A DNA stretch of 64,000 bases from Streptomyces netropsis (GTDB taxonomy: Bacteria; Actinomycetota; Actinomycetes; Streptomycetales; Streptomycetaceae): positions 124,001 to 188,000 of the forward strand of contig NZ_JACHJG010000011.1 in NCBI RefSeq assembly GCF_014203545.1, given 5' to 3'. The position numbers were made by a program, and so were the translations under genes. The notes beneath the pieces were generated by a model. It was not told the origin of the DNA, did no database searches, and saw only the letters and a list, made by a program, of their open reading frames with translations. Shown piece after piece: positions 8,542-16,054 of the stretch. Each line of letters opens with the position of its first letter. The stretch's first letter is position 1.

Positions 8542-8624
8542 GCGCCAGCTCATGGCGTCCGGGGAATGCCCGGTCGCGGGCGGCGTCCCGCAGTGAAATC
8601 CCCGGGTGGACAGGGCATTTGCCG
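8542..8624. repeat. Right copy of 83-bp imperfect direct repeat (decayed lrp 5' end)
   Basis: This copy is 80 percent identical to 5226-5308. Read on the minus strand it corresponds to the first 12 codons of lrp (T-G-H-S-P-D-A-M-S-W-R against T-G-Y-S-P-D-A-T-D-W-R), but the start codon has become GCG and the frame is not continued. It adjoins the rhodanese gene, so it marks the ancestral lrp-rhodanese junction. Confidence 0.75.
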
Positions 8625-8650
8625 GGGAAGCACTGTTCACCGCAGCGATC

Positions 8651-9187
8651 ATGAACCGTAGATTTTTGGTCATGACCACCACGACAGCCTCGCTTCCGCA
8701 GCCCGCCGGGACACCCGCCGCCCCCGCCCTCAGCCCCGTCCTCGCCATGCCTCCCGCGGCCCCCGCCGACGCCGCGGCCTACTTCGCCGCCCGCCTCGCC
8801 TTTCACACCGACGTCGCCGACGTGCACGCCTCGCTGGCGGCCGGGGCGACGGACTTCGTGGTCGTCGACTCGCGCAGCACCCCCTCCTGGGACCAGGGCC
8901 ACATCCCGGGCGCCGTGCACCTCCCGACGGCCCAGATCCCGCAGCTCGCGGCCGAGTTCCTCGACCCGGCCGTCCCCGTCGTCGTCCACTGCTGGGGTCC
9001 GGGCTGCGACGGTGCCACCCGTGCGGCCCTCGCCCTCGCCCGCCTCGGCTACCGCGTCAAGGAGATGATCGGTGGCATCGAGTACTGGATCCGCGAGGGC
9101 TACGCCGTCGACACCTGGGAGGGCCCCCGGCAGCTCCCGGCCGACCCGCTGACCGCACCCGTCGACTCGGACGACTGCGGCTGCTGA
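8651..9187 (+). CDS. Rhodanese-like domain protein
   Basis: A single-domain rhodanese of about 178 residues, presumably a sulfurtransferase. The domain opens at VVVDSRSTPSWDQGHIPGAVHLP and the active-site loop is HCWGPGCDGATR, where the second Cys heads a C-x4-R loop and is the likely persulfide carrier. The C-terminus ends in DSDDCGC, a possible extra thiol site. Start choice is uncertain: ATG 8651 and ATG 8672 are both in frame and neither has a good ribosome binding site. An in-frame GTG at 8606 falls inside the conserved repeat core. Divergent pairing with an Lrp regulator (now displaced) suggests control by cysteine or another amino acid; that is inference. Confidence 0.8.
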   Translation: MNRRFLVMTTTTASLPQPAGTPAAPALSPVLAMPPAAPADAAAYFAARLAFHTDVADVHASLAAGATDFVVVDSRSTPSWDQGHIPGAVHLPTAQIPQLAAEFLDPAVPVVVHCWGPGCDGATRAALALARLGYRVKEMIGGIEYWIREGYAVDTWEGPRQLPADPLTAPVDSDDCGC

Positions 9188-9240
9188 ACCGGGTCCCGAG
9201 ACCCCTGCCGCACCCGGTACCGGACCGGTACCGTGGAGCA

Positions 9241-9474
9241 ATGCCGGCACTCAACGTTGAATTCACCGAACAGGAACTCGCGGACATCCGCGAGGCCGCC
9301 GCCGCCGACGGCAAGAGCATCAAGGCGTACGTGCACGACCTGTCCGTCCGCGAGCAGCAGCGCCGGCGCTTCGTGGAACGGGCCGCGAAGTTCTGGAACG
9401 AGAACATGGCCGAGTTCGACGCGGCGTTCCCCGAGGAGGCCCCGCCGTCCGCGGGGCGGGGCGCGGCGGCCTGA
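9241..9474 (+). CDS. Antitoxin-like protein of a Fic/Doc-type pair
   Basis: A 77-residue acidic protein beginning MPALNVEFTEQELADIREAA, then GKSIKAYVHDLSVREQQRR. This looks like a short ribbon-helix-helix-type DNA-binding N-terminus followed by a long helix that would clamp a toxin. Its stop (TGA 9472-9474) shares a base with the ATG of the next gene, the usual antitoxin-first, coupled layout. A GGAG lies very close to the ATG. In streptomycetes this pair is normally annotated as a Fic-family toxin-antitoxin system; I rely on that recollection and on the layout. Confidence 0.65.
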   Translation: MPALNVEFTEQELADIREAAAADGKSIKAYVHDLSVREQQRRRFVERAAKFWNENMAEFDAAFPEEAPPSAGRGAAA

Positions 9475-9845
9475 TGGCTCTGCTCATCGATCTGCCCTGG
9501 CTCCTGGGCGTACAGGAGCAGAAGCTGCACGAGGAGCCCGCCGTGCACGACTACACGGCGCTCCACGCGGCCGTGTCCCGGCACGCCTTCGACGTGGCGC
9601 GGTTCGACTACCGCCCCGACGCCGCCTGGCGCGCCGCCGCCCTGATGCACACGCTCGTCCGGCTCCAGCCGTTGCCGGTGCGCAGCAGCCTGTACGCGTG
9701 CATGGTCGTCGTGGCCTACATGGCCGCCGCCGGCGAGGGCATCGACCCGCCGTACGGGGCCGTCGTGGATCTGGCCCGGGACATCAAGGAGTTCCGCGTC
9801 GAGGTGTACGAATGCGCCGAGCGGATCCGCGCCTGGCGCATCTGA
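9474..9845 (+). CDS. Fic/Doc-like toxin component with degenerate Fic motif
   Basis: This 123-residue protein has the size of Doc kinases. The segment RAAALMHTLVRLQPLPVRSS followed by LYACMVVVAYMAAAG lines up with the Doc core, where HPFxxGNKRT precedes a hydrophobic helix and a Gly. Here the catalytic His position is occupied by Gln65 (LQPLPV) and the GN-KR phosphate-binding residues are missing. If the alignment is right it is catalytically dead or uses other chemistry. It is translationally coupled to the preceding antitoxin-like gene, which suggests the pair is still under selection. The alternative is that it is an unrelated helical protein. Confidence 0.6.
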   Translation: MALLIDLPWLLGVQEQKLHEEPAVHDYTALHAAVSRHAFDVARFDYRPDAAWRAAALMHTLVRLQPLPVRSSLYACMVVVAYMAAAGEGIDPPYGAVVDLARDIKEFRVEVYECAERIRAWRI

Positions 9846-9871
9846 CCGGCCCCGGCGGCCGGCCGGTGTCT

Positions 9872-11248
9872 TCAGGGCGCGGACGTCGCCGTCGCCGGCG
9901 CGAGGCGTGCGGTGATCACGAGCGTGCCCTCCTCGACCTGGTAGTCCAGCGGCAGACCCAGTGCGCGCATCGCCGCGACCATCCCGGTGTTCGAGGCCTG
10001 GGTCACGGCGTAGACGCTCTCGCACCGCGCCTCCCCGGCCAGTGCCACCAGCCGGCCGAGCAGCTCGGCGCCCACGCCCCGCCGCTGCCAGTCGTCCTCG
10101 ACGAGCAGCGCGACCTCGGTCTCGTCGCCGTCCCACAGCAGATGGCCGAGGGCGACGAGACGGCCGGAGGCGGTGTACGCGGCCAGGGTGCGCCCGAAGC
10201 GCGGGCTGAGGAGGTGGCGCAGATAGCGGTCGGCGTCACCGATCGGCCCGTGGTAGCGCAGGGCGAGCGTCGCGGGGGAGCAGCGGTCGTGCATCTCGCG
10301 CGCGGCGACGAGGTCGCCGGGGTCGGCCCGGCGGACGGTGATCGCGTTGCCCTCGGGCAGCGTCAGCACATCACTGCGCGGCGGTACGCGCGGACCGAGC
10401 CGCGCGTCCAGCTCGACCAGTGCGCGGGCCCGGGCGAACTCCGTGGGGGTGAACGGCAGATACGGGCGCTCGATGGTGATCGATCCGCCGGACGGGTCGC
10501 GCAGCCGCATCACCGTCTCCTCCCACACCCCTTCCGTGGGCACCGGCTCGGCGGGGGTGCCGCTGCGCGGTGAACGCGCCGGGATCGAGTGGATCGTGCA
10601 CCGGCCGAGCAACTGCCGCAACGCGAGGGGCAGTTCGGAGGCATCGAGGGCGGTGCGGGTGGCGAGGTTCAGCACCCGGGTGGGGGCGTCCACGAGGTCG
10701 TGGGCGTCCGCCCGCTCCAGCCAGGTGCCGCTGCCGCCCCCGGCGGCGACGGCGTCGGTCAGCACGCCGGGCGGCAGTGCCGCCGGGGCGCGCAGCAGCA
10801 GCTCGTCGACGGTGCCGTCGGCCAGCGGATGGGTCTGGAGGGAGAGGATGTCGACGCGGTGGTGCGCCAGCGCCTGGCACAGCGCGGCGAGGCTGCCGGG
10901 CTCGTCGCGCACGGTGGTGCGCATCCGCCACAGCGTCGTCGCCCCCGTGTCCGCCTTCGGGCGGGTTCCGGAGGCGGGGGCCGGGGCGCTTGCAGCGCCC
11001 CGGGCCTCGTCCCCCGCCGGCGGGGGAGCGGGGTGGTGCCGCCGGGCCCACCAGGTGTGGAAGCCGGTCGTCGCGACCAGGGCGGCGGCGGAGGCGATCA
11101 GCAGGGTGGGGCCGTCGGGGCCGTGCACGACGGTGTTGGCCACGGAATCGGCGGCGGCCACCGCGGTGAACAGGGCGGCCAGTTCGACCAGGTCCCGCCG
11201 CCAGTGATGGGGCCGGTGAGCGCGCTTCGCGGGGGTCTCGTCGGTCAT
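9872..11248 (-). CDS. GNAT acetyltransferase with N-terminal membrane segments and ACT-like domain
   Basis: The 458-residue protein has three parts. Residues 15-65 hold two hydrophobic stretches (LVELAALFTAVAAADSVA; LLIASAAALVATTGF), probably a membrane anchor. Residues about 105-200 resemble an ACT domain (LWRMRTTVRDEPGSLAALCQ, DILSLQTHPL). The C-terminal 160 residues are a GNAT fold with TEVALLVEDDWQRRGVGAELL, which contains the acetyl-CoA binding R-R-G-V-G signature. A membrane-tethered acetyltransferase regulated by a small molecule such as an amino acid is plausible but is inference. It is read from its own promoter, after the terminator at 11309-11341. Confidence 0.75.
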   Translation of the reverse strand: MTDETPAKRAHRPHHWRRDLVELAALFTAVAAADSVANTVVHGPDGPTLLIASAAALVATTGFHTWWARRHHPAPPPAGDEARGAASAPAPASGTRPKADTGATTLWRMRTTVRDEPGSLAALCQALAHHRVDILSLQTHPLADGTVDELLLRAPAALPPGVLTDAVAAGGGSGTWLERADAHDLVDAPTRVLNLATRTALDASELPLALRQLLGRCTIHSIPARSPRSGTPAEPVPTEGVWEETVMRLRDPSGGSITIERPYLPFTPTEFARARALVELDARLGPRVPPRSDVLTLPEGNAITVRRADPGDLVAAREMHDRCSPATLALRYHGPIGDADRYLRHLLSPRFGRTLAAYTASGRLVALGHLLWDGDETEVALLVEDDWQRRGVGAELLGRLVALAGEARCESVYAVTQASNTGMVAAMRALGLPLDYQVEEGTLVITARLAPATATSAP

Positions 11249-11308
11249 GCCACCACCCTGGCCGAGCGGTGTTGCGTGATCACGAACGTCCTGTGACCGA
11301 TGGGTTAA

Positions 11309-11341
11309 GGGCGCTTGCGGACTCTTCCGTGCGAAGCGCCC
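11309..11341. terminator. Hairpin terminator between two leftward genes
   Basis: Arms GGGCGCTT (11309-11316) and AAGCGCCC (11334-11341) enclose a smaller inner stem (GCGGA/TCCGT); a TTTT follows on the plus side and AAAA precedes on the minus side. It lies downstream of the leftward oxidoreductase gene that ends at 11378. Confidence 0.65.
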
Positions 11342-11377
11342 GTTTTCCCCCGTCGCCCCGCTCTTCCGGCCGCGGCC

Positions 11378-12769
11378 TCAGCCTCCGCTTCCGCCCGACC
11401 CCAGGTCCTTGAGCGCGTCCTCCACGGCCCGGTGGAAGGTCGGATACGCGTAGATCATGTGCCGCAGCGACGCGACCGGCACCTCGGCCCGGACCGCCAC
11501 CGCCAGACCGTACAGCACCTCGCCGCCCGCGGGCCCCGCCGAGGTCGCGCCGACCAGCACCCCGCGGTCCGCGTCCTCGACGAGCTTCACCAGGCCCTCG
11601 TTGCCCGCCTTGTGGATCCAGCCGCGCGCCGAGGACGGCACCCGCGAGATGCCCGTCCGCACCCGCAGCCCCTTCTCCCGGGCCTGCTTCTCCGTCAGGC
11701 CCACGGCGCCGATCTCCGGGTCGGTGAAGGTGACGCGCGGCAGGGCGCGGTAGTCGGCGTCGGGGCCCGGCTCGCCGAGCAGCGCCCGGACCGCGATGTC
11801 CGCCTCGTACATCGCGACGTGGGTGAACGCCCCGTGCCCGGTCACATCGCCCACGCCCCACAGCCCCGGCGCCGCCAGCAACTGCCCGTCGACGGCCAGC
11901 GCCCGGGCCTTCGGGTCGAGGCCCACGGTCTCCAGGCCCAGCCCGGCGAGGTCCACCCGACGGCCCGTGGCGACCAGCAGCCGCTCGGCGGTCAGCTCGT
12001 CGCCGCCCTCCAGCGTGATCGTGAAGGTGTCGCCGCTGTGCCGCACACCGCTCGCCCGCGCCCCGGTCCGAAGGGTCAGACCCTGCTCGCGCAGCACCCC
12101 GGCCAGCAGCTCGCCGGCCTCCGGCTCCTCGACGGGGATCAGGGAGTCCAGGGCCTCCACGACGGTGACGCGGGTGCCGAAGCGGGCGTAGACCTGCGCG
12201 ATCTCCACCCCGATCGCGCCGCCGCCGAGCACCAGCAGGGAGCGCGGCGGCTCCTTCGCGGCGATCGCGTCCCGGTTGGTCCAGTACGGCACGTCGGCGA
12301 GGCCGGGCACCGGCGGGATCTGCGGACGGGTGCCCGTCGCGAGGACCACACCGCGCCGGGCGTGGAAGGCCTCGGTCCCGCCGTCCTTCCCCATCACCTC
12401 CACCAGACCCGGCCCGGTGAGCCTGCCGCGCCCGCGCGCCAGCCGACCGCCCTTGCCGGTGAAGCGGTCGGCGGCGACCTTGTCGTCCCAGTCGTCGGTG
12501 GCCTCCTCGCGGATTCGGGCGGCCACCGGCCCCCAGTCGGCCGTGACCTCGGCGGAACCCGCCATGCCGGGCACGCGCCGGGCCTCCGCCAGCAGATTCC
12601 CGGCGCGGATCATCATCTTGCTGGGCACGCAGCCCCAGTACGGGCACTCGCCGCCGACCAGCTCCGCCTCGACGCCCACCACGCTCAGCCCGGCCTCGGC
12701 CAGACTGCCCGCGACCTGCTCACCGCCCGGCCCCATACCGATGACGACGACATCCACCTGCTCGGCCAT
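11378..12769 (-). CDS. FAD-dependent pyridine nucleotide-disulfide oxidoreductase
   Basis: A 463-residue class I flavin disulfide reductase. The N-terminus has the FAD dinucleotide motif VVIGMGPGGEQVA, and the redox-active disulfide is in GGECPYWGCVPSK (C-x4-C). The NAD(P) motif is LVLGGGAIGVEIAQ, the second FAD motif is GLWGVGDVTG, and the C-terminal interface domain ends YAYPTFHRAVEDAL. The usual catalytic His of lipoamide dehydrogenases (AHPT.SE) is Tyr here, as in mercuric reductase and soluble transhydrogenase, so lipoamide is probably not the substrate. The ATG at 12769 begins MAEQVDVVVIG; the much longer open frame upstream is antisense to phoD. It sits 77 bases downstream of phoD on the same strand and may be cotranscribed. 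The true electron acceptor is unknown. Confidence 0.85.
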   Translation of the reverse strand: MAEQVDVVVIGMGPGGEQVAGSLAEAGLSVVGVEAELVGGECPYWGCVPSKMMIRAGNLLAEARRVPGMAGSAEVTADWGPVAARIREEATDDWDDKVAADRFTGKGGRLARGRGRLTGPGLVEVMGKDGGTEAFHARRGVVLATGTRPQIPPVPGLADVPYWTNRDAIAAKEPPRSLLVLGGGAIGVEIAQVYARFGTRVTVVEALDSLIPVEEPEAGELLAGVLREQGLTLRTGARASGVRHSGDTFTITLEGGDELTAERLLVATGRRVDLAGLGLETVGLDPKARALAVDGQLLAAPGLWGVGDVTGHGAFTHVAMYEADIAVRALLGEPGPDADYRALPRVTFTDPEIGAVGLTEKQAREKGLRVRTGISRVPSSARGWIHKAGNEGLVKLVEDADRGVLVGATSAGPAGGEVLYGLAVAVRAEVPVASLRHMIYAYPTFHRAVEDALKDLGSGGSGG

Positions 12770-12846
12770 GGCGCAGCGCCCCTTCCCGTCAGGTCCCGCT
12801 CGGCTCGCCCCAGGGTTTCCCACCCTCCCATCCGCCGCGGGCGGCG

Positions 12847-14418
12847 TCACTGTCCGACGCGCCCCGGCTGGAGCACCTTGGTGAACAGCACGGCCCCGCT
12901 CTCGGCGCGCAGCCGGACGGTCAGCTCGCCGCCGTCCGCGTCGATGGCCACCTCCCCGAAGAACTGGCTGTCCTGCCCGGGCGGCACGTTCGCCGTGGTG
13001 GGCGCCTTGACGAAGGTCTGCTCGGGTCCGAAGGTGCCGTCCAGTCGCACCGCCGGGAAGCCGCCCGCGTTCAGCGGCCCCGAGACGAACTCCCAGAACG
13101 GCGCGAAGTCCTTGAACGCCGCCCGCGAGGGGTCGTAGTGCTGTGCGGAGGTGTAGTGCACATCGGCGGTCAGCCACAGGGTGCCGGTGATCCGGCGGTG
13201 CAAGATGTGCCGCAGCAGCTCGGCGATCTGCAGTTCGCGGCCGAGCGGCGCCCCCGGATCGCCCTGCGCGACTGCCTCGAAGTTCACCGCGCCGTCCGGG
13301 ACGACCAGGCCCAGCGGCATGTCGGAGGCGATCACCTTCCACACCGCGCGCGAGCGGGACAGCTCCCGCTTGAGCCAGGCCAACTGTCGCGCGCCGAGGA
13401 TGCCGCCGTTGTCGTCGGGCCACCGGCCGGGGGAGTTGGCGTCGCGGTAGGTGCGCATGTCGAGGACGAAGACGTCGAGCAGGGGACCGTGGCGCAGCAC
13501 GCGGTAGACCCGGCCGTCCTCGTCGGGCCGCTTGGTGGAGAGGGGGAAGTACTCGCCGAAGGCCCGACCCGAGCGCGCGGCCAGCACGTCGACGCTCTTC
13601 TCGGTGTAGCGCGCGTCGTCCAGGATCTGGCCGGGGTACCAGTTGTTGCGCACCTCGTGGTCGTCCCACTGGACGATCGAGGGCACCTGCGCGTTGAAGT
13701 CCCGCAGGTGCGCATCGAGGAGGTTGTAGCGGAAGGCACCGCGGAACTCCGCGAGTGTCTCCGCCACCTTCGACTTCTCCGGGGTGGTGACGTTCCGCCA
13801 GGTACCGCCGCCGGGCAGCGCGACCCGCTCCTGGATCGGCCCGTCGGCATAGATGGTGTCGCCGCTGCACAGGAAGAAGTCCGGGTCCAGCCGCCGCATC
13901 CGCTCGAAGATGCGGTATCCGCCCCGGTCCGGGTTGATGCCCCAGCCCTGTCCGGCGAGGTCTCCCGACCACAGGAAGCGGATGTCCCTCCGGTGCGCCG
14001 GGGCGGTGCGGAAGGTGCCGTACACCGGGCGGCCGGTGCGCCGCGGGTCGTCGGGGTCGGCGAGGACGACCCGGTAGTGGATCTGCTCCCCGGGCGGCAG
14101 GCCGACGAGCGGCGTCCGGCCGGTGAAGTCCGTGTCCGGTCCGACGACCGGGCCGACCCAGCGGCGCGCCCTGCGGAACGAGTCGGTGGCCGAGGTCTCC
14201 ACGACCATCCGGGCCCTGCGGTCCGAGCGTGCCCACACCAGCCCCGAAGAGGCCGTCACATCGCCGACCTGCACGCCCCATTCGGCGCTCGGCCGTCCCG
14301 AGAGCGCCTGCGCGGGTGCCGCCCCGGCCAGTGGCGGCACCGTCAGCGCGGCGGCCCCGGCCAGCGAGCCCCGCAGCACCGCGCGCCGGTCGACTGCCGT
14401 CCCCGAATCCCGGGTCAT
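12847..14418 (-). CDS. phoD: Secreted alkaline phosphatase/phosphodiesterase PhoD
   Basis: The 523-residue precursor has a Tat signal peptide (twin Arg at residues 11-12 in DRRAVLRGSLAGAAALT, cleavage near AQA-LS). The mature enzyme has the N-terminal PhoD domain (WGVQVGDVTASSGLVWARSD) and the metallophosphatase core: WSGDLAGQGWG, DFFLCSGDTIYADG, WDDHEVRNNW and ADVHYTSAQHYD, which supply the metal ligands. PhoD enzymes are Tat-exported, calcium and iron dependent phosphoesterases that release phosphate under starvation. The ATG at 14418 has an ideal AGGAGG five bases upstream, so a longer frame to 14628 is rejected. A PHO-box-like repeat lies 51 bases upstream. Confidence 0.92.
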   Translation of the reverse strand: MTRDSGTAVDRRAVLRGSLAGAAALTVPPLAGAAPAQALSGRPSAEWGVQVGDVTASSGLVWARSDRRARMVVETSATDSFRRARRWVGPVVGPDTDFTGRTPLVGLPPGEQIHYRVVLADPDDPRRTGRPVYGTFRTAPAHRRDIRFLWSGDLAGQGWGINPDRGGYRIFERMRRLDPDFFLCSGDTIYADGPIQERVALPGGGTWRNVTTPEKSKVAETLAEFRGAFRYNLLDAHLRDFNAQVPSIVQWDDHEVRNNWYPGQILDDARYTEKSVDVLAARSGRAFGEYFPLSTKRPDEDGRVYRVLRHGPLLDVFVLDMRTYRDANSPGRWPDDNGGILGARQLAWLKRELSRSRAVWKVIASDMPLGLVVPDGAVNFEAVAQGDPGAPLGRELQIAELLRHILHRRITGTLWLTADVHYTSAQHYDPSRAAFKDFAPFWEFVSGPLNAGGFPAVRLDGTFGPEQTFVKAPTTANVPPGQDSQFFGEVAIDADGGELTVRLRAESGAVLFTKVLQPGRVGQ

Positions 14419-14468
14419 GGAAACCTCCTGTGTCTCACTGGTCCCTTTGCTATCGGTGCCACATGCCC

Positions 14469-14490
14469 CGCACCCGAACGGACGGTGAAC
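14469..14490 (-). promoter_or_regulatory. PHO box: two 11-bp direct repeats upstream of phoD
   Basis: On the minus strand the sequence reads GTTCACCGTCC (14490-14480) directly followed by GTTCGGGTGCG (14479-14469). These fit the 11-base direct repeat unit of streptomycete PhoP boxes (GTTCACC-type), the first unit being near perfect. PhoP control of phoD is established in Streptomyces; the site here is inferred from sequence. Confidence 0.6.
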
Positions 14491-14606
14491 AACGGGTCGT
14501 CGAGTGGCGGGGAAGCGCCGGCCGCAAGGGCCGGGTGGCCCTGCGACGAAGGTCCGACGACCAGCGACCGATCGCATCATGATCAACCGCCGCATAGGCT
14601 CGTGGC

Positions 14607-15041
14607 ATGCCTGCCAACGCACACGCACACATACGCATCGCCCGCCCCTCCCGTGACCTCGATGCCGCGGAGCGCTTCTGGGTCCAGGGACTGGGACTGT
14701 CCGTGGTCTGGCGGCGCGAGGTCGCCGCCGAGGACCCGCCGGGAGAGGAGTACGGGCTGCTCATGGTGGGCTGGCCTGACGCCGGCTGGCATCTGGAGCT
14801 GTCCCACGAGGCCGGGGCGCCCACCGCACCGGCGCCGACGGACGAGGATCTGCTCGTCGTCTACCTCGACGGCCCGGTCCCGGACGAACTGCTCGCCCGC
14901 CTCGAGGAGCACGGCGGCAAGCGCGTTCCGGCGCACAACCCGTACTGGGACGAGTGGGGGGTCACCGTCGAGGACCCGGACGGCTACCGCCTGGTGCTCT
15001 CGACGCGTGCGTGGACCAACGTCCCCTTCCCCGGGGCCTGA
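14607..15041 (+). CDS. VOC-family (glyoxalase/bleomycin-resistance fold) protein
   Basis: A 144-residue single VOC protein with paired beta-alpha-beta-beta-beta modules. Visible elements include HIRIARPSRDLDAAERFWVQ at the N-terminus and VTVEDPDGYRLVLSTRAW at the C-terminus, the latter carrying the typical DPDGYRL strand. Putative metal ligands are His8 (first strand), a His in GWHLELSH and the final Glu/Asp region. The length is standard. It is divergent from phoD and convergent with the following hydrolase. The substrate cannot be told; members include lyases, dioxygenases and antibiotic-binding proteins. Confidence 0.75.
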   Translation: MPANAHAHIRIARPSRDLDAAERFWVQGLGLSVVWRREVAAEDPPGEEYGLLMVGWPDAGWHLELSHEAGAPTAPAPTDEDLLVVYLDGPVPDELLARLEEHGGKRVPAHNPYWDEWGVTVEDPDGYRLVLSTRAWTNVPFPGA

Positions 15042-15060
15042 CCCCACGCCTCGGCGCGCG

Positions 15061-15891
15061 TCAGCGGGTGGCGTCGAGGATGACGCGGGCCACGAGCGCG
15101 GGGTCGTCGTTCATGGGGACGTGCCCGCAGCCGGGCAGCCGGACGAGCCGCGCGCCGGGCATGACCTTCTTGGCCCGGACGCCCTGGCGGCGCAGGAGGA
15201 TCCGGTCGGCGGTGCCCCAGGCGACGGTGACCGGCACCTCGGCGACGTCGTGGGTGAACAGCACCGAACGCCCGGCGGCGATGGTGGCCTCGAAAGCGGT
15301 CGCCTCGCGCAGGGCGCGGGTCTCGGCGATCACCGCCTCCGGCGAACGGCGGGCGGGGCGGGCGTAGATGGTGGAGGTCAGCGCCGCCCGGCCCGCCGCC
15401 GTACGGGCCAGCCGCGCCACCGTGGGGGAAGGGAGTCTCAGGGCGCTCTGCCGCATGGCGCGCAGCACCCCGAAGGCGTAGCGGCGCTCGCCCTCGGTCC
15501 AGAACCCGGCCGGGGAGAGGGCGGTGACGGTCCGTACGAGCTTCTCGTGCCCGAGTTGCAGGGCGAGCAGGCCGCCGAGGGAGTTGCCCACGACGTGCGG
15601 CCGGTCCAGCCCCAGTGCCTCGAAGAGCGCGCCGAGGACGGCCGTCACGTCCCGCAGGTCGTGGCCGACGCCGTCGGGCAGCGCGGGGGAGACGCCGAAG
15701 CCGGGCAGGTCGACGGCGATGACGTCGCGCTCGGCGGCGAGGGCGCCGACGACCGGGTCCCAGGCCTGGAGGTGGTGGCCGATGCCGTGCAGCAGGACCA
15801 CCGGCTCCCCGCCGCCCACCCGTTCGTAGGCGACCTCCGCGGTCTGCCGTCCGGTGGGGGTGTCGATGGGGAACGAGATCGTGTCGACCAT
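15061..15891 (-). CDS. Alpha/beta hydrolase
   Basis: A 276-residue alpha/beta hydrolase. The oxyanion region is VVLLHGIGHHLQAWD, the nucleophile elbow is VVGNSLGGLLAL (Ser in G-N-S-L-G), the acid lies in VAWGTADRIL (Asp) and the His in PGCGHVPMNDDP. The ATG at 15891 has AGGAG eight bases upstream; an in-frame ATG seven codons earlier lacks a comparable site. It is divergent from the ECF41 sigma factor gene across 163 bases, a configuration in which ECF41 factors often control neighbouring oxidoreductase or hydrolase genes. The substrate is unknown. Confidence 0.82.
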   Translation of the reverse strand: MVDTISFPIDTPTGRQTAEVAYERVGGGEPVVLLHGIGHHLQAWDPVVGALAAERDVIAVDLPGFGVSPALPDGVGHDLRDVTAVLGALFEALGLDRPHVVGNSLGGLLALQLGHEKLVRTVTALSPAGFWTEGERRYAFGVLRAMRQSALRLPSPTVARLARTAAGRAALTSTIYARPARRSPEAVIAETRALREATAFEATIAAGRSVLFTHDVAEVPVTVAWGTADRILLRRQGVRAKKVMPGARLVRLPGCGHVPMNDDPALVARVILDATR

Positions 15892-16054
15892 GGGAGCAGC
15901 TCCTGTCGTCATCCGCGCTCGGCGTGTGTGAGACAGGATGTCAGCAGCGGTTACCGCTGGGTAGACCTTGGACGCGAGACCCCCGCCCCCGCCGCCCGGG
16001 GTGAGAGCGGGCTCATGTGGACAACCCGGCGACGGGTCGGGTGAGATGTGAGGC

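Noticed and set aside
12770..14281. Upstream extension of the flavoprotein frame through the phoD region
   Set aside because: The extension is out of frame within phoD, which has an ideal start, Tat signal and catalytic motifs; the flavoprotein begins at MAEQVDVVVIG.
15892..16054. ECF41-dependent promoter between the hydrolase and sigma factor genes
   Set aside because: A TGTCTCACA string occurs on the minus strand, but spacing to a -10-like element is not convincing.
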